DNA from: Cyanoderma ruficeps
Lineage: Eukaryota; Chordata; Aves; Passeriformes; Timaliidae
Direction: 5' to 3'
Length of the DNA stretch: 64,000 nucleotides
NCBI GenBank assembly: GCA_008694505.1
Contig: VZDJ01000219.1
Location: 7,171,089 to 7,235,088, forward strand
Shown: piece by piece, positions 12,510 to 24,686 of the stretch
Layout: each line of letters begins with the position of its first letter
How positions within the stretch are numbered: the stretch's first letter is position 1
Position numbers and translations under genes: made by a program
Notes under the pieces: model-generated
Told to the model about the DNA's origin: nothing
The model's input: only the letters and a program-made list of their open reading frames with translations
The model's database searches: none

Positions 12510-14140
12510 ACTTATTGAGAAACAGTGCAAAACTCAGGGCAGCCTCTTTCTTAAAATGAAATTAACCAAACTCACATTCCAAAAACTGACACCTTTAATT
12601 TGAAGTTCTCTTTAAGAAATGATCTTTTTCTGATAGTGGAAGCCCATTTCAGAGTAAATAACTCTTTTCCAGTTTCTTCTGTAGAACTCAAGCATTAATA
12701 GTTCTTGAGCAGATCTGTAATATAATGAGCATTTACATTTTGTCTATATAAATTTTAGACTTATTTACCTGAATAGAGGTGTAGTAAAATGAGATTGAGA
12801 AACGAATGCAAGATGGATAAAATAAGCTATTGGTACAAAGGCTCCCTGCAGCCTTCATTTCCTTTTAATTTTCTACAATAGCTGCATCCTCTGTTTGTGC
12901 TTTCCTCTGCTTTCCACTCCCACTTTATCACACTCTGCAAAATAATGTGAGAGTTTTTGTCTTAACCGTGCTCTGAGACAGCTGACAGCATGGCAAGTAA
13001 ATTCCAAAATGGAATGGGTTTGAATATTGGAACATGAGATTATTTCAAAAGAAAGAAATAGGATTATTTTTCTTCTCCCTTCTGACCATTGCTTGTTTTT
13101 CACTGCCAGCCTTGGAGTGAGGCTTCTGAATGGAAAATCCCTACTTCATGTGATGATCCATTTTTCCACTCTTTCCCTTGTTTGTCAAAGTCCTGGGTGT
13201 TTTGCAGTGTTATGTCTCTTTTATTTAAGATCTAGGATGTTCTTAAGTAAGACAGATAGTCTGTTTTCCGTGCTGTGGCATGTGTCTGTTTATGAATAAT
13301 GAGTATGACAGACAGACTGATTAACAGGCGTTTTCTAGGTGGGGAGAGGCTGGAAAGGAGGACATTGTGTGGAATAATTATTAATGAAGTACAGTCAGGC
13401 ACCATGCAATGGATAAGAATTGAGCAGGGAAGAAAAGGGGGAACATAAAAGGAAAACTGCCCCTAACTTCCAGAAGGACTGTAAAGCAGGTGGTCAAGGA
13501 GAACAGCACAAAAGAGGAATGGAAGGCAGCGAAAAGTGATCCAGTCACATAAACTTAACTCAGGGGCACAAAGAGCCTCTCTTTGGTTCTCTAATGCAGG
13601 TAAGTGACAGAGATGATCCCAGCAGTGCCTCAGTGGCAAAATTGTAATTTATGTTTTATCCTGACTGAATTAATGAGCACACAGTGTGTCAGCAGAGCCC
13701 AGCCTGAGTCTCATTCTGTCACTTAAATCTGCCACTCAAACACCAAATTGCACTTCTCAGATTAAAGATCTGCCCAAGTGAGCACCTGCTGACATTTCCC
13801 CACTGCTGCTATCAGCATCTCACAGCGCCTGCCAAAAAGTCCCAGGCTGAACTGCCCTGTCTCAGACAGACCATACAGGAGCTCCAATAACTCTAGCTGG
13901 AGAACAAATATTTGCAGCTTCAACCTTTTGTGTCAATTTAACCACTCCTGACAAAGAAAATGGAAGAATTTTTAAGGATTCAGGATGACCCTAAGACAGA
14001 CAGGTTTGCATCACCTGTCACTTGTTTTTTCATGTTTAAGAGCCAGAGCATGCAGCAGATCACCTCTAGACACAAACACTTGTCATGGTTGTGTTTTAGC
14101 CATCCATGAACAGCTTCTAAAATTCTCAATAAAGCAAAGA

Positions 14141-14182
14141 GGGAAGGGAAGGGAAGGGAAGGGAAGGGAAGGGAAGGGAAGG
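14141..14182 (+). repeat. (GGGAA)8 microsatellite
   Basis: Eight perfect GGGAA units run from 14141 to 14180, followed by GG. The purine strand has regularly spaced GGG triplets with 2-base spacers, so it meets the sequence rule for a G-quadruplex. Length polymorphism is expected. Confidence 0.97.
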
Positions 14183-16876
14183 CCTTGCATATGTTAAAGC
14201 AAGTTTGAGAGTAATTCTAACAGAGAGCAGGAAAAGAATTAAAACATATCCATCATGCCCACAAAAGAAACCCTGCGACCTGTACAGTTTGTACAGTGGT
14301 CCTCCAGTAAAGCAAGTAAACAAAAAATTGTTACATAATTAAAATAAGTAAAATCTGCTTTTATTTTTTCCCACTAATTTCCTACTAGTTTTTTCCCATT
14401 GTAGAAGTAGAAGAAATAACATTGGTATATTTTTTATTTTAATAATGAGAAGTTGCTCTGTATGACCACGTCCATGGACAACCACCCATGGCTAATATTT
14501 TTCATCACTTATCTTTATTAACAAGTAGTATTTTCACCCTCCAAAGAGGCTGTAAATTAATCTGAAAATAAGGTTACGTAATGCTTCATTTTTAACAATT
14601 TTCTCTTTTTTTCTCCTGAAATAATAACTTTTTTGTGAAGCACTAGAATCCCCTGTGAATGCCCACTGTGTCAAGCAGAGACTCAGACCCACCATGAGAC
14701 CTTCAGTTCCTGTTCCCAGTCACAGGGAATTTTAAAGTCCCTTCTCTATTGTTATCTCTTAGGAAAACAGTGGCTTTTTTCCCCCGTTACCCCACTTAAT
14801 CATAAAAAACGAGCATATTTGCAATCCTGCTTTATTGCTTTTCTCCAAACCCTCCTCTTCCTCAATGAAGATACAAAGGAGAAATATTGTTATTGTGCCT
14901 AATCGTGGTTGCTGTTGTGACCAAGAGCCCCCCAGAGCACTGTGAGGGGCTTTGAGCCCCTCCCTGGCCCCCTGAGCCCCCCTGGTTCTGGTTTGAACTG
15001 GTCTGGTCTGGTTTTATCCGGTTTGATCCAGCTGGAATGTGCTGCCTGTACATCGATCCTCACCTGAGGAGATCTGCAGAGCTCAGCTGGAAAGAGCTGC
15101 CATGGATTTTACCTGTCTGTTCTCAAAGTTATTTGTTGTTCTGCCTACCCTGCTCACAGCTTTTTCTGTTCCATTTCCTCTTGGTCCCCATGCCCAAACT
15201 TTAGGAATATTTTGTTTAATTCAATGAATACCTTCCTCAGTGACATGTGGAGCCAGGCAAAAACCTCATTTGCAGGATGTAATTTCTGTTTCCAGTGCCC
15301 AGTCCTGTCAATCAGCTGGTCTCAGGCTTGCACAGAACTGTGTCAGCTGATACATTTTTCCTCTCTGATCAGTGTGAAAGGAAAAAGAACTTTATTTCGT
15401 CTACAGTGGTTCCATATTAAATAAAAAGTTTGTTAAACCTCACCAAGATGCAGCAGGCACAGATAAGACAAAACCTTAATTAATTTTTCAGCATCGAGTA
15501 TTTCTACATCAGATTAATTTTAACCCTTTACCAGCTGGAAACTACCAAGGCAGATGATCAAGGAGGCCAAAATGCAGTGACTGGCCCTACAAGTGGGTGA
15601 AATATGATGGGAGCAAAGGAAAATATTTTCCATCCTTCTCCTACCCCTCCTTCTCCAGACCAAGCTGTTTGGTCCTTTGTGCAATAAAGGATGTTCTTGG
15701 ATGTCTTTGCTGAGAAATTTCTCACATTCAGCCCCAGCTTCTGGTGAAGAATTTTTCTTCCCTGGGTAAGGACCTTCTCTCCTGCACTGCAGAGCCCTGT
15801 TAATACGGGGTTTGGGATATGCCCTGATAACAGTCAATCACAGGTCAAGTTTTCTTTGTTAGATACAGAAAGTTGCCCACTTTAGGAAGGCCCATGTGAC
15901 CCCAGAGTGTTTACTGGGGGAGGGGAATGAAATGGCATCTACAAGAACCCATAAAATGCTCTCTCGTGAAGTCACTCCCAGTACCTGGATGTGCTGTTTC
16001 AGCACGTCAGGCCCCAGTGAGGTGGGTATGAACCAAACCTGCTCCTGCTGTCTCTGCCCACTTTGGATCACTCCTTTCACTCCTTTTCACTCCTTTCCTC
16101 CCTTTTTTTTTTTTTCCTATTAATTTCATCATGTATATATAGTGAAACTCTAAAATTCAGTTGTTCAAAGGCTAAAAAAATCTGGAAACCCCATTTATTT
16201 GGTGTTGTTTATTGTAGTTTATTTGTGAGAGCAAATTCCTGTTGGTGAGAAAGGGATATGTGGATAAGGATGATGGCATGTTCTTTGGTAGAACACAGCC
16301 TGCTCAGAAACACGGAGTATTCACTCTTTGTATTTCATGTGTATATCAAAATCATAAAGTAACTCTCTTCTAGACTTTTTTACCATTTCCTATGTTTTGC
16401 TCATTTCAATTTATATCTTTGTCCTATAAAATGTAAAAGCTTCTGAAAATTGCTTGGAAAGGGACCATATTACAAATAAAAATATCACAAAACAAGATGA
16501 GCTGTATTTCTTACTAACGGCTCATCATCAGTTCTCTCAAGAGAATACTTGTGTCTCTGGAAAGAAAATCACTTCAGCTGAAATAATTCCTCAGGTTTTT
16601 AATTAGTACATTCGTCTTCAGGAATCATCTTTTAATTGCTAATTCCTTCACCTGCCCCTCTTTCTTAATCCTTGAAAACAACCCCTCAGAAGTTCCAGCA
16701 GTGATGTGTTTTGCTCAATGACATTTAAAGATAAATCATAAAAGAAATAATAAAACTGACCAGCTCAGAGATTAATTTTAGAATTAATATAAAACAAATG
16801 CCAGCTACTTTTTTAGCTCCAATTTTATTTACATCATTGCAAACAGAAAGGAACAGACACAATATTTCCCTGAAAT
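14183..16876. other. Unique sequence, no gene recognised
   Basis: Mixed AT-rich sequence and one more GC-rich patch (about 14900-15100) with a run of 'gg-t-ctggtct' near-repeats. No domain-bearing frame was recognised. The best frame (105 codons, minus strand near 15520-15837) has no known motif. Confidence 0.55.
16069..16118 (+). repeat. Degenerate CACTCCTTT tandem tract ending in a T run
   Basis: Three near-copies of a 9 to 11-base CACTCCTTT(T) unit are followed by a pyrimidine run that ends in thirteen T (16103-16115). This is a simple-sequence pyrimidine tract. Confidence 0.8.
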
Positions 16877-17010
16877 ATAGAATCACAGAATGATTTAGCT
16901 TGGAAGGGACTTTGAAGATGATCTGGTTCCAACCCTTTGCCATGGGCAGGGACACTTTTCCCTAGACCAGGTTGCTCCAAGTTCCATCCAACCCTTGAAC
17001 ACCTCCAGCT
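16877..17010 (-). mobile_element. CR1 retrotransposon, 3' fragment
   Basis: The plus strand starts with ATAGAATCACAGAATG, the complement of the terminal CR1 8-mers. It then runs through 'cttggaaggga', 'ttccaaccc', 'catgggcagggac' and 'ctagaccaggttgctc', which is the CR1 3' untranslated region read backwards. About 130 bases are kept. The 5' side is lost, as is usual for reverse-transcription-truncated CR1. It is the same type as the copy at 18088-18354, which lies in the opposite orientation. Confidence 0.93.
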
Positions 17011-18087
17011 GAAGTTGGGTTTGCACAGCCTGAGGAGCTGAAGAGGCCCCAGGTACTCCAGCACTCTTCTGCTTTTGAGCAGCAGCTTCTGCCACAGACT
17101 GATGGGCTTTACAGGACAGAGTTTTGTGTCACTAATTGCTGTCACCTCCTCAGCAGGTCCCATGGGGAAAGGAAACCTTGCTGGCTCCTGGCAAGGCGAC
17201 ATTTCCAGGAGCAGAGAAGTGCCTGTGTGCTCACCAGAAATTATGCTCATCTGTGATTTTCATGGGTGTAAACCTGTCTTTATAACTTATCCTTCAGGAA
17301 ACCTGAGAAAATTAAGTTAGAACAACATTAATATTTACGTCACATAACGATTCCAGTTCAGTACTGGCGATCTCTCAACTACTCTTCACACTCGGCCTTC
17401 AAATCTACAAGCAAAACAATAATGAGTTCTTACACACAAACATACACGTAGTGTTTGAGTAAATATTCTGTTTGAAAGCATGAGAGAACTGTAAGTAGCA
17501 GGAGAAATAAATTACCTAGAGAAAATGCATATTCCTCTTTTAAACTCCTATATAGGCTGTTTTTTGGAAGACCTGATATTGAAAATCAACTGATTTCTTA
17601 TTTCTGCACCATAGGCAGCCTGGCCTACTGCTGCTCAGTGATTATTTTCATGTGAACTTCAAGAGCCTCTGCTTTATTTAAAAATGCATATTTTATTTTC
17701 TCCTTCATGCAGAGGTTTGCTTTTTTCTCAGCAGTAATTCCATTAGTCTGGGTGCCAGTATCCCTAAACCCAAACAAGGCTGTTTATTCTTCTGCTATTT
17801 GAGTCACAAGAAGAATAAACCCAGACACCAAAGTGTCTCTGAGCACTGCCACATTAAAAGCAGCCACTTGAGGTATTGTGCACACTCACACAGGTTGTAA
17901 GATAAAAATCAGAAACCCTCCAAATCTCTACTCAGATACAGAAGTCTGAGCAACCTCATCTCCACACCTGTATTTGGTGTTACGGTAACTCCTAATTGCT
18001 TAGATTCATTCTTTATACTTTCATTTGTAGTTTGAAAATAATTTTCTGGTTTTTAGAAAAAAAAATAATTTTTTTTTACAAGGAAAG
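17011..18087. other. Spacer between two inverted CR1 fragments
   Basis: About 1.1 kb of unique AT-rich sequence. Nothing coding was recognised. A plus-strand frame across the left boundary runs antisense to the CR1. Confidence 0.5.
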
Positions 18088-18354
18088 TGATTGGACAAGG
18101 CTTTCAATTGAAAGAGTATAGATTTAGATTAGGTATTAAGAAAAACTTCCTCCCTGTGAGGGTGGGGAGGCCCTGGCACAGGTTGCCCAGAGAAGCTGTG
18201 GCTGCCCCGTCCCTGGAAGTGTCCGAGGCCAGGTTGGATGGGGCTTGGAGCATTCTAGGATTGTTGAAGGTGTCCCTGCCCATGGCAGGGGTTGGATCTG
18301 GATGACCTTGTAAGGTTTCTTCCAACCTAAACCACTCTGTGGTTCTGTGATTCC
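18088..18354 (+). mobile_element. CR1 retrotransposon, 3' fragment
   Basis: A clean 270-base 3' end in sense orientation. In order it has 'gtatagatttagattaggtatt', 'ctggcacaggttgcccagag', 'ccctggaagtgtccgaggcc', 'ggttggatggggctt', 'gtccctgcccatggcaggg', 'cttccaacctaaacca' and the terminal CTGTGGTTCTGTGATT. It carries small deletions relative to the pattern seen in other copies, for example in the 'gcaacctggtctagtgg' block, where it reads 'gcattctaggattgttg'. Confidence 0.96.
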
Positions 18355-18520
18355 AGGGGAGAACGCATTGTCAACTTGAACTCCTGGACACATCACCTTT
18401 GTTGTAGCCCTGGGACAACTTCACTGACTTCAGCAATTTCCATCTGAAGCACAGAATCACATATCAGGAAATCTGGATCATCAGCCTTATTTAATGGTAT
18501 AGAAGGACTTTCCAGCAGAG

Positions 18521-18552
18521 TGATTCATCCCAGGGACTGATTCATCCCAGGG
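18521..18552 (+). repeat. Two-copy 17-base tandem duplication
   Basis: The 17-base unit TGATTCATCCCAGGGAC is followed at once by a second copy that is complete except for its last two bases. This is probably a recent replication-slippage duplication. Confidence 0.9.
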
Positions 18553-18813
18553 CTCTGCTGTGTGAAAGGCTTGGCTGGAGATGCGCCAGAAGAGAGCAGG
18601 AGATAAAAAATAGTAGGCGCATTCAGAGAGCATCCTTTTATTTTTTAAATCACCAAATAAACACAACGAATATTTATGCTAAAATAATGTTTTAACAGCT
18701 TCTGAAAAATGAGAAAATCCCAGTGTTGGGTAACAGCTGACTGCTTCAAATCTAACACAGCTGATCAAGCAGAGTTGATGAAATTGAGGAAAACCGCGAA
18801 GATTGGTATCAGT

Positions 18814-18846
<33 letters not shown>

Positions 18847-18848
18847 AA
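18814..18848 (+). repeat. (CA)n followed by 24 A
   Basis: A short CA repeat at 18814-18824 passes directly into twenty-four A. It could be a decayed retrotransposon tail, but no upstream element or flanking duplication was recognised. Confidence 0.95.
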
Positions 18849-19884
18849 GGTCTGTGGAGGAGAATTTTTGACAAAGGAAGTTTGATTTTGAGAGGGTAGA
18901 AAAAGAAATGACTACTTAAAACTTCTCTTTCCTGCAAAGAGGTGACAGCAAATCAAGTACCTGGTTGATGAAAATTTTGCTGTAGATGGAAGGGATGACT
19001 GGAAGGTGTGGAGTCTCCAGCTGCCTGGTTTTGTCTGTAACTGCTGATGGAATTTGTTCTTGGTCATGGGAGCCTTTGGTGATTCAGGCTGGGTGATGGA
19101 TCAGTGAGGGTTAGGGACACACCAAGAGCAGTGGGTCAGTGAGGCTGAAGTGGGGTGGATGAGGGTGAGACTTTATCTCAGGGCACAGACCTTCAAGCGT
19201 GGCTGCAACAGTGAAACAGCTCCTCACATCCTGAAAACTGTGAATTTTTAACTTTTCTTCAGGCTCTGTGCTCCCAAGAAGTCACCAACATTGGTAACAC
19301 CCAACACATTTTCATATGTCACAACTAAGGATTTAACCCTGCTTAGTAAAAGTTACTTTTTTAAAAATTACCTTTTTTTCCTACTGCTTGACATGGAGCC
19401 AAATAGCTCAGTGTCTAATAAAATAGAAGGTCTGTAACTTCATAAAGTTGAAAGACCTAAAGAAAAATATTAAAAAAATGTATCAGCACAGATTTTTAGT
19501 AGCCCTGCTTTTGGAAGTAAAGCTTTTACATTAATTAGTGCCTGCACATGCTTACAGATTTGGAGATGTCCCAGAAAAGAGTTTCTAGGGATTGGAAGCC
19601 TCTGGCAGACTTCAGCAAAATATAATAGGTCAGAGTAGAAAAGTTCATTAATACTCTGCCCATTCCATTGTGAAAAGAAAAATGGATCCTCTAAATGAAT
19701 ATTAAATCAAGACCCTAAGCAAGGGAAAAATTACATTACCTTCTGGTTTCAAATCTTTGTAAACAGCATAGAAAGAAGGATGGCCAAAACCTTTGGCTCA
19801 GAGGCATCTCACTCCCTTTCAAACCTTCAAATTTGCATTTTCCAGGCAGGGCCCCTTGCACTTCAGTGGCATCCACAGAGCAAG

Positions 19885-20140
19885 CGAACCTGGGAGCTGA
19901 CATACAATAAATTCCATCTGAATATGAGGAAAAACTTCTCTACAGTGAGGTGACAGAGCACTGGAAGAGACTGAGCAGAAGGATTGTGGAGTTTTCTTCC
20001 ATGGAGATATTCAGAGGCCACGTGGAGAAGGTCCTGGGCACCCTGGGGCAGGTGAACCTGCCTCAGCAGTGGGGTTGGGCTGGATGGTCTCCAGAGGTCC
20101 CCTCCAGCTCCAGCCCTCCTGTCATCAAGGGATCTAAGAA
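19885..20140 (+). mobile_element. CR1 retrotransposon, 3' fragment
   Basis: Shows the CR1 3' blocks 'ttccatctgaatatgaggaaaaacttct', 'agagcactggaagagactg', 'ctccatggagatattcagaggccacgtgg', 'aaggtcctgggcaccctggggcaggtgaacctgc', 'gggttgggctggatggtctccagaggtcccctcca'. It is a different CR1 subtype from the pair at 16.9 and 18.1 kb. The terminal 8-mers are eroded, and the 5' boundary is approximate. Confidence 0.92.
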
Positions 20141-23100
20141 GCTGACAGGATCAGAGCACAGAGCACGTTGGGGCAGCAGGTTCAGTTTATTACTGTTTTT
20201 TTTTCAAGTATTTCTTTTCAAAGCCTGTGGTGACCGTTCTGCTGTAGCAGAGGTTTTGAAGAGATTAATGTGTCCTCTTCACACTGGAAGGGATGTATTT
20301 TTCCATTGCTGGAAATCCACACTGATTGCATATTAAAGCTTCTAGTATTTAATACTTCATCCGAAAGTTTCTCAGCTGTAAAAATTACCTCGCAAGTGTC
20401 CCCTTATATTCAAGACATGCCTCTACTAAAAAAATTAAAAATAAAAAAATGGTGTTAGTCTGGAGGGAATTTTCGACCTTTGGTTCAATTGAAGTGGATT
20501 TTTTGTCATATTTTTATGAAGACCTAAAATACTGGCTTGTTACCATCCACCATACCTCAGGTGGAAATGAAAATCAGAAAATAATCAAGTACATGGAGAC
20601 CAATCATCATGTCAAAGGAAAAGGATAACTAGACAACCCGAAGTGCTCTGGGGCAGGACAAGATAAACATTTGTTCCCAGCGAGATGACAAGTTCTACTT
20701 TGCTTGGCAGCCCAGAAAAACACCAACATACACCAGAGGAAAGAGCCCAATTAAAGCAATTAAAGAGACACCAATCAGGAGTTGACCAAGTTGAAAGCTT
20801 TTCAAAATGCAAACAGTTATGTTCATGATTGATGACATTCCTGTGTGCTGGGGATTTCAGACATTTTCTCTCTTGATACAGCTCCTCTTTGATCAGTCAG
20901 GGAATAGTAGTTAAGCACAAATGTTGCTGTAACATACTTCATACTCCATTACAAGTTAGGCAAGTATTTCCATAGTGAATTTGGGTTAAGAGAATAATTT
21001 AGAATCATATTTCTACAGCTTGTACCTTTCCTGGTAATAATGTGATGGTTTTGCTACTAAAACTATAAATCTGGTTGAGTTCATCATAAAGGCAATGTGA
21101 GAAAAGCAAAACTAGCTGCTCTCTCAGCTTTGATTTTTAATATGGGAGAAAGAATTACTCCCCTGCCCAGGAACAGGACTGCCTGGATTACCTGTAGCTG
21201 CTTCAGGGTGGTAGCCGAGGTTCAATCACAACAAGAAAACTCTTGAAAACTCCACAAACGAGCCTGACTTTGCAATGTTCCAGTTTTTCCTTTTGCTCCT
21301 GCTCACAGAAGCAAAACTTAGCTTGGGTGGAAGTTGTTTACATCTTATCCTGGTACATTTTCCATGGCACAGCCATCTGTTTCCAGCCTGCTGGCTCTAA
21401 CAGTACATCAGGAAAGCGCTGGCCCCACAGGTTCCCTGGGCTCAGGCTTTGTGAGCTCCTTGTGCTATTTGAGCTTTACTGTGCTGGCAGGGCTGGAAGG
21501 ACACACTGTGAAAAAGCCCAGAGCTGAATATCCTGCCTTGCTTCAATAAGTAAGGAAAGGGAAGTCAGTATTAAAGGCTCGAAACATGCCATAAACTCAG
21601 TGGGAAAAACCTTTCTGATGATTTCCCAGGAGGTATGGAAAGGTTAATGCAATTATTCACTTATATGCCTTTATTGCAGCTTCTCATCCACCTCCTGACT
21701 CCACCAAACCTCTCTCTACCCCAGTAAGAGCCAATCACCAAACCTATAACAAATTCCTCACGTCACACCTCTGTTCTTAGAGGGATAGAGTCAGGCATCC
21801 CAAATTAGACAACAGAATCCTTAAGCACATGCTTAATTAAACCACTGAGTATTGGGAGTTAAATATGCCTTTAAATGGTTTGCTCAATTGTGCCATAAAG
21901 CAGAATGTCACTTTCCAGACCAAATTTCACCTATCATTTTCTTCCCTGCAGCCTTGTGAGCAGCCTCCAGCCAAGCTGCTACACAGGTTCCTTAAAGCAC
22001 ATCAGGGCTTGATTCCCTGCCAGCTGCAGCTGCTGCAGCTTGGAAAATGCCTCTGAGTCACATGCCAGCCTCAGCTTTTCCTGCCCCAGGGCCCTCTTCC
22101 ACTAATAAACACAAATTGCCTTTAGATTTAAATTTTCCTTATCAGCCTTAAGGAACCGTAGAAACAGCATCTAAAATCCCGGTTTTGGATACTCATTGTC
22201 AACATGGAGGTGTTTCTGTATCAAACATTGTGCCATGGAGTTTTCAAAGTTAAACAGTGCAATTTTTATTACAAATTCATATGCTCTAATGTTTTCTTGT
22301 AAGTTTCCCTTAAAGCACCAGCCCATCTGCAGCTCGGTTGGGTTTTAACCAGCTCTCAGAGTACCAGTGGATAGCCCTGTGTTCCTTAACCCTACTGCAG
22401 CTCCAGAACTAGGGAAAGGGAGGAGTAAACTGTCCAATATTCAACAGTTTGGGGGTTTCTTTTTCCTTTGAAAGAGCATTTTTTCAAAATAACCTCTCTG
22501 CCCTATCCTTGTGCTTGACAAACCTTCTGCAGCCTCAGCGTGAGCAGACTGAGCAGCTCAGCTAAACCCTCTCTCCTACACACAGCACATGCACTGCCAA
22601 GATGTGGTTTCAATGACAATCCCCAAGACAACTTTCAATATTTCTTTGAATATACTACACACAGCCCTTGAGGATTTCCATTAAGCTCATCTAGCATAAA
22701 ACAATCTACAAAACACCAGTCACCCACAGGAAAAGAAAAAATCAACGTAAATATATTGCAGAAAGCAAAACACTGCAATATGCTTTTTAATAGTCTGAAT
22801 TAGAAGTTTTTAAAGGAAAAAAAAAAACAAAACACAAAATGAGCAGGAGAAAAACCCACACAAAAATGAGTCAGAAAATGTCCTTTAGCTGTTAAAAAAC
22901 ACCTGTGATTAATTCTGGCAAGGCAGATGTCCTGGGGAGGGCTTGTGGGTTTTTTTTCTGGTCGCTGGCAGGTCTGTGATGATGCTTTAGGTGGTTGAGG
23001 ATGGGATTGGGCTCAGTGCTCCCTTGGGTGCTCAGCATGGCACAGAGCCTGGAGGCACTGACCTGTTTGCATGGATGAGGTGAGCAGGCTGAAGTTGGTT

Positions 23101-24678
23101 GGGAACCCTTTTGCTTCTGATTTAGACACCCTTGAGTTTCCTCCACTTAAAAAGTGAATTACCCTGATTTGTATTCTACTAAAGCCTTGGTTTATTCTGA
23201 GAATGTTGATCTTTGCAGGGAGCTGCTGTTGCACAAGGCAGAGTACAGGCCTGGGGTCTGCTGCCTTTAGGAAGCCGTGATTGAGTGAGTGTTGCTTTTA
23301 AACAAATGTCTTACTAAACCTGATTTAAAAGGTTGTGGGAGGACAAGAAGTAATGTGATCCTGTGATTTGACAGATTTTCAAACTAAACACAAAATTCTT
23401 AGCTCTGTAGGTTCTCATGGGTGTTTGTGTATTGTATGCTCTAGAACTGCAATGATTCTGAATTATTGCAAGCGCCAACAGGAGAAGAAAAGTAATTTTC
23501 ATGCAAAAAAAAAAAAAATTACTTTGTTTGGTTGGTACTTTGTTCCTTTTCCTGTTATTTGGAAATGATAGTATTGTTGAAAACTGCAACAAATTAATGC
23601 ATATTTCCAAGGTGGATGCATGTTTTTAACCATAACAAAAGATGCTGATCAGTTATTAAAAAGGAGGTTTTATCAGACTTTATTATATTTAGTATATTTA
23701 GTCTGTATGAATGTTTGGGTTTCTTAAGGGGGTGAATGAAGAAACTGGAAGGGGACTTAATTTTAGGTTTTCACCCTGTTTCCTTTACTAAAAATGTAAC
23801 TTTAAAGAAACAAAGGGTATGTTAGGAAAGAACATGGCAGCAAAGGCATCTGCACAGCTGCCCCTCTGTGCTTGAGCACTTGGAAACTGCTGCAGAACAA
23901 GCAGAGGTTTGATGGCTCCAATCAACACCAGCTTTGACTTGAAGAGAAGGGCTGGAGCAGGAATCTTCCATGGAGCTCACAGCACATTGTCCATCACTTA
24001 CTTAAAGGGAATTTGGGGTTTTTGAAGAAAACCCCAAAGAAAGAACAAACATGTTTCGGGGAATGAGGTTCTGGAATTAGGCTCTCCAACAGGAATTTTA
24101 ATGTAAGTTTCATTTATAGAAGCAGTAGCACAAACTGACTGCTGAGGCCTGGATTCCAGGGCCCAGGAGGCACCATCGGTCCTGTGTTCCCATCTTGCTC
24201 TTTTCCACATGCAGGGGAATGAAAGATCCTGGCTACAGCAAAATAGGGAAAAAATTAAATAGAATAGTATTCCTGTGCTTGCCTGTTTTAACAGGCTCAT
24301 GTAAAATGAGTCACCAAAGCCATTGTTTGGTCCCTTTTTTTACTAACTTTCTGGGATCAGTGGGGGATTATCCATAATCACGGATTAATTTATTAAAATC
24401 CTCGGAGTGACCTGTTGTAGCATTCATTGATGATGCTCAGATGAGTAAGTCAGAGGGTTAACAGCCTGAAAAGGGTTACAGCATTTGCAATGCATAGCTG
24501 CTTCTAAAAGCTACTTCACAAAGCAGCTGGTGATGATACAATGATGCTGCACAAGAAAAAGATTGTTATCCAGCTGTCAACTACCCTACATGTTTTCATC
24601 TATCAAGTGCTTTAAAGGGGCACCTTCCTACGCTGCTGTAATTTAAGCCTCGTGGCTGTGACACCCTAGGTCCACTTT

Positions 24679-24686
24679 ATGCAAAT
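24679..24686 (+). promoter_or_regulatory. Candidate POU octamer site
   Basis: A perfect ATGCAAAT octamer lies at the end of a 300-base block that also carries two CAGCTG E-boxes (24524-24529 and 24571-24576). A single octamer is weak evidence; clustering within a low-complexity-free block is the only added support. Confidence 0.25.

Larger units (their letters stand above)
9183..14140. other. Unique sequence, no gene recognised
   Basis: AT-rich, single-copy-looking sequence with no CR1 or LTR detected. It holds a 9-bp inverted repeat with a TTC-AAA-GAA core (10151-10171), a 17-base T run at 12493-12509 and a block at 11330-11480 that resembles conserved noncoding DNA. Open frames here are short and unrecognised. 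Confidence 0.55.
18355..19884. other. Unique sequence between CR1 copies
   Basis: Contains the 17-base duplication and the CA/poly(A) tract but no recognised gene or element. Confidence 0.5.

Noticed and set aside
13597..13605. Perfect splice-donor consensus CAG|GTAAGT
   Set aside because: No acceptor, open frame or conserved exon upstream could be paired with it. Perfect donors occur by chance at this scale.
18087..18396. Open frames on both strands around 18.1-18.4 kb
   Set aside because: They lie within the CR1 3' untranslated region and are non-coding.
18814..18848. CA/poly(A) tract considered as a processed-pseudogene tail
   Set aside because: No retrocopied gene sequence upstream and no flanking target-site duplication.
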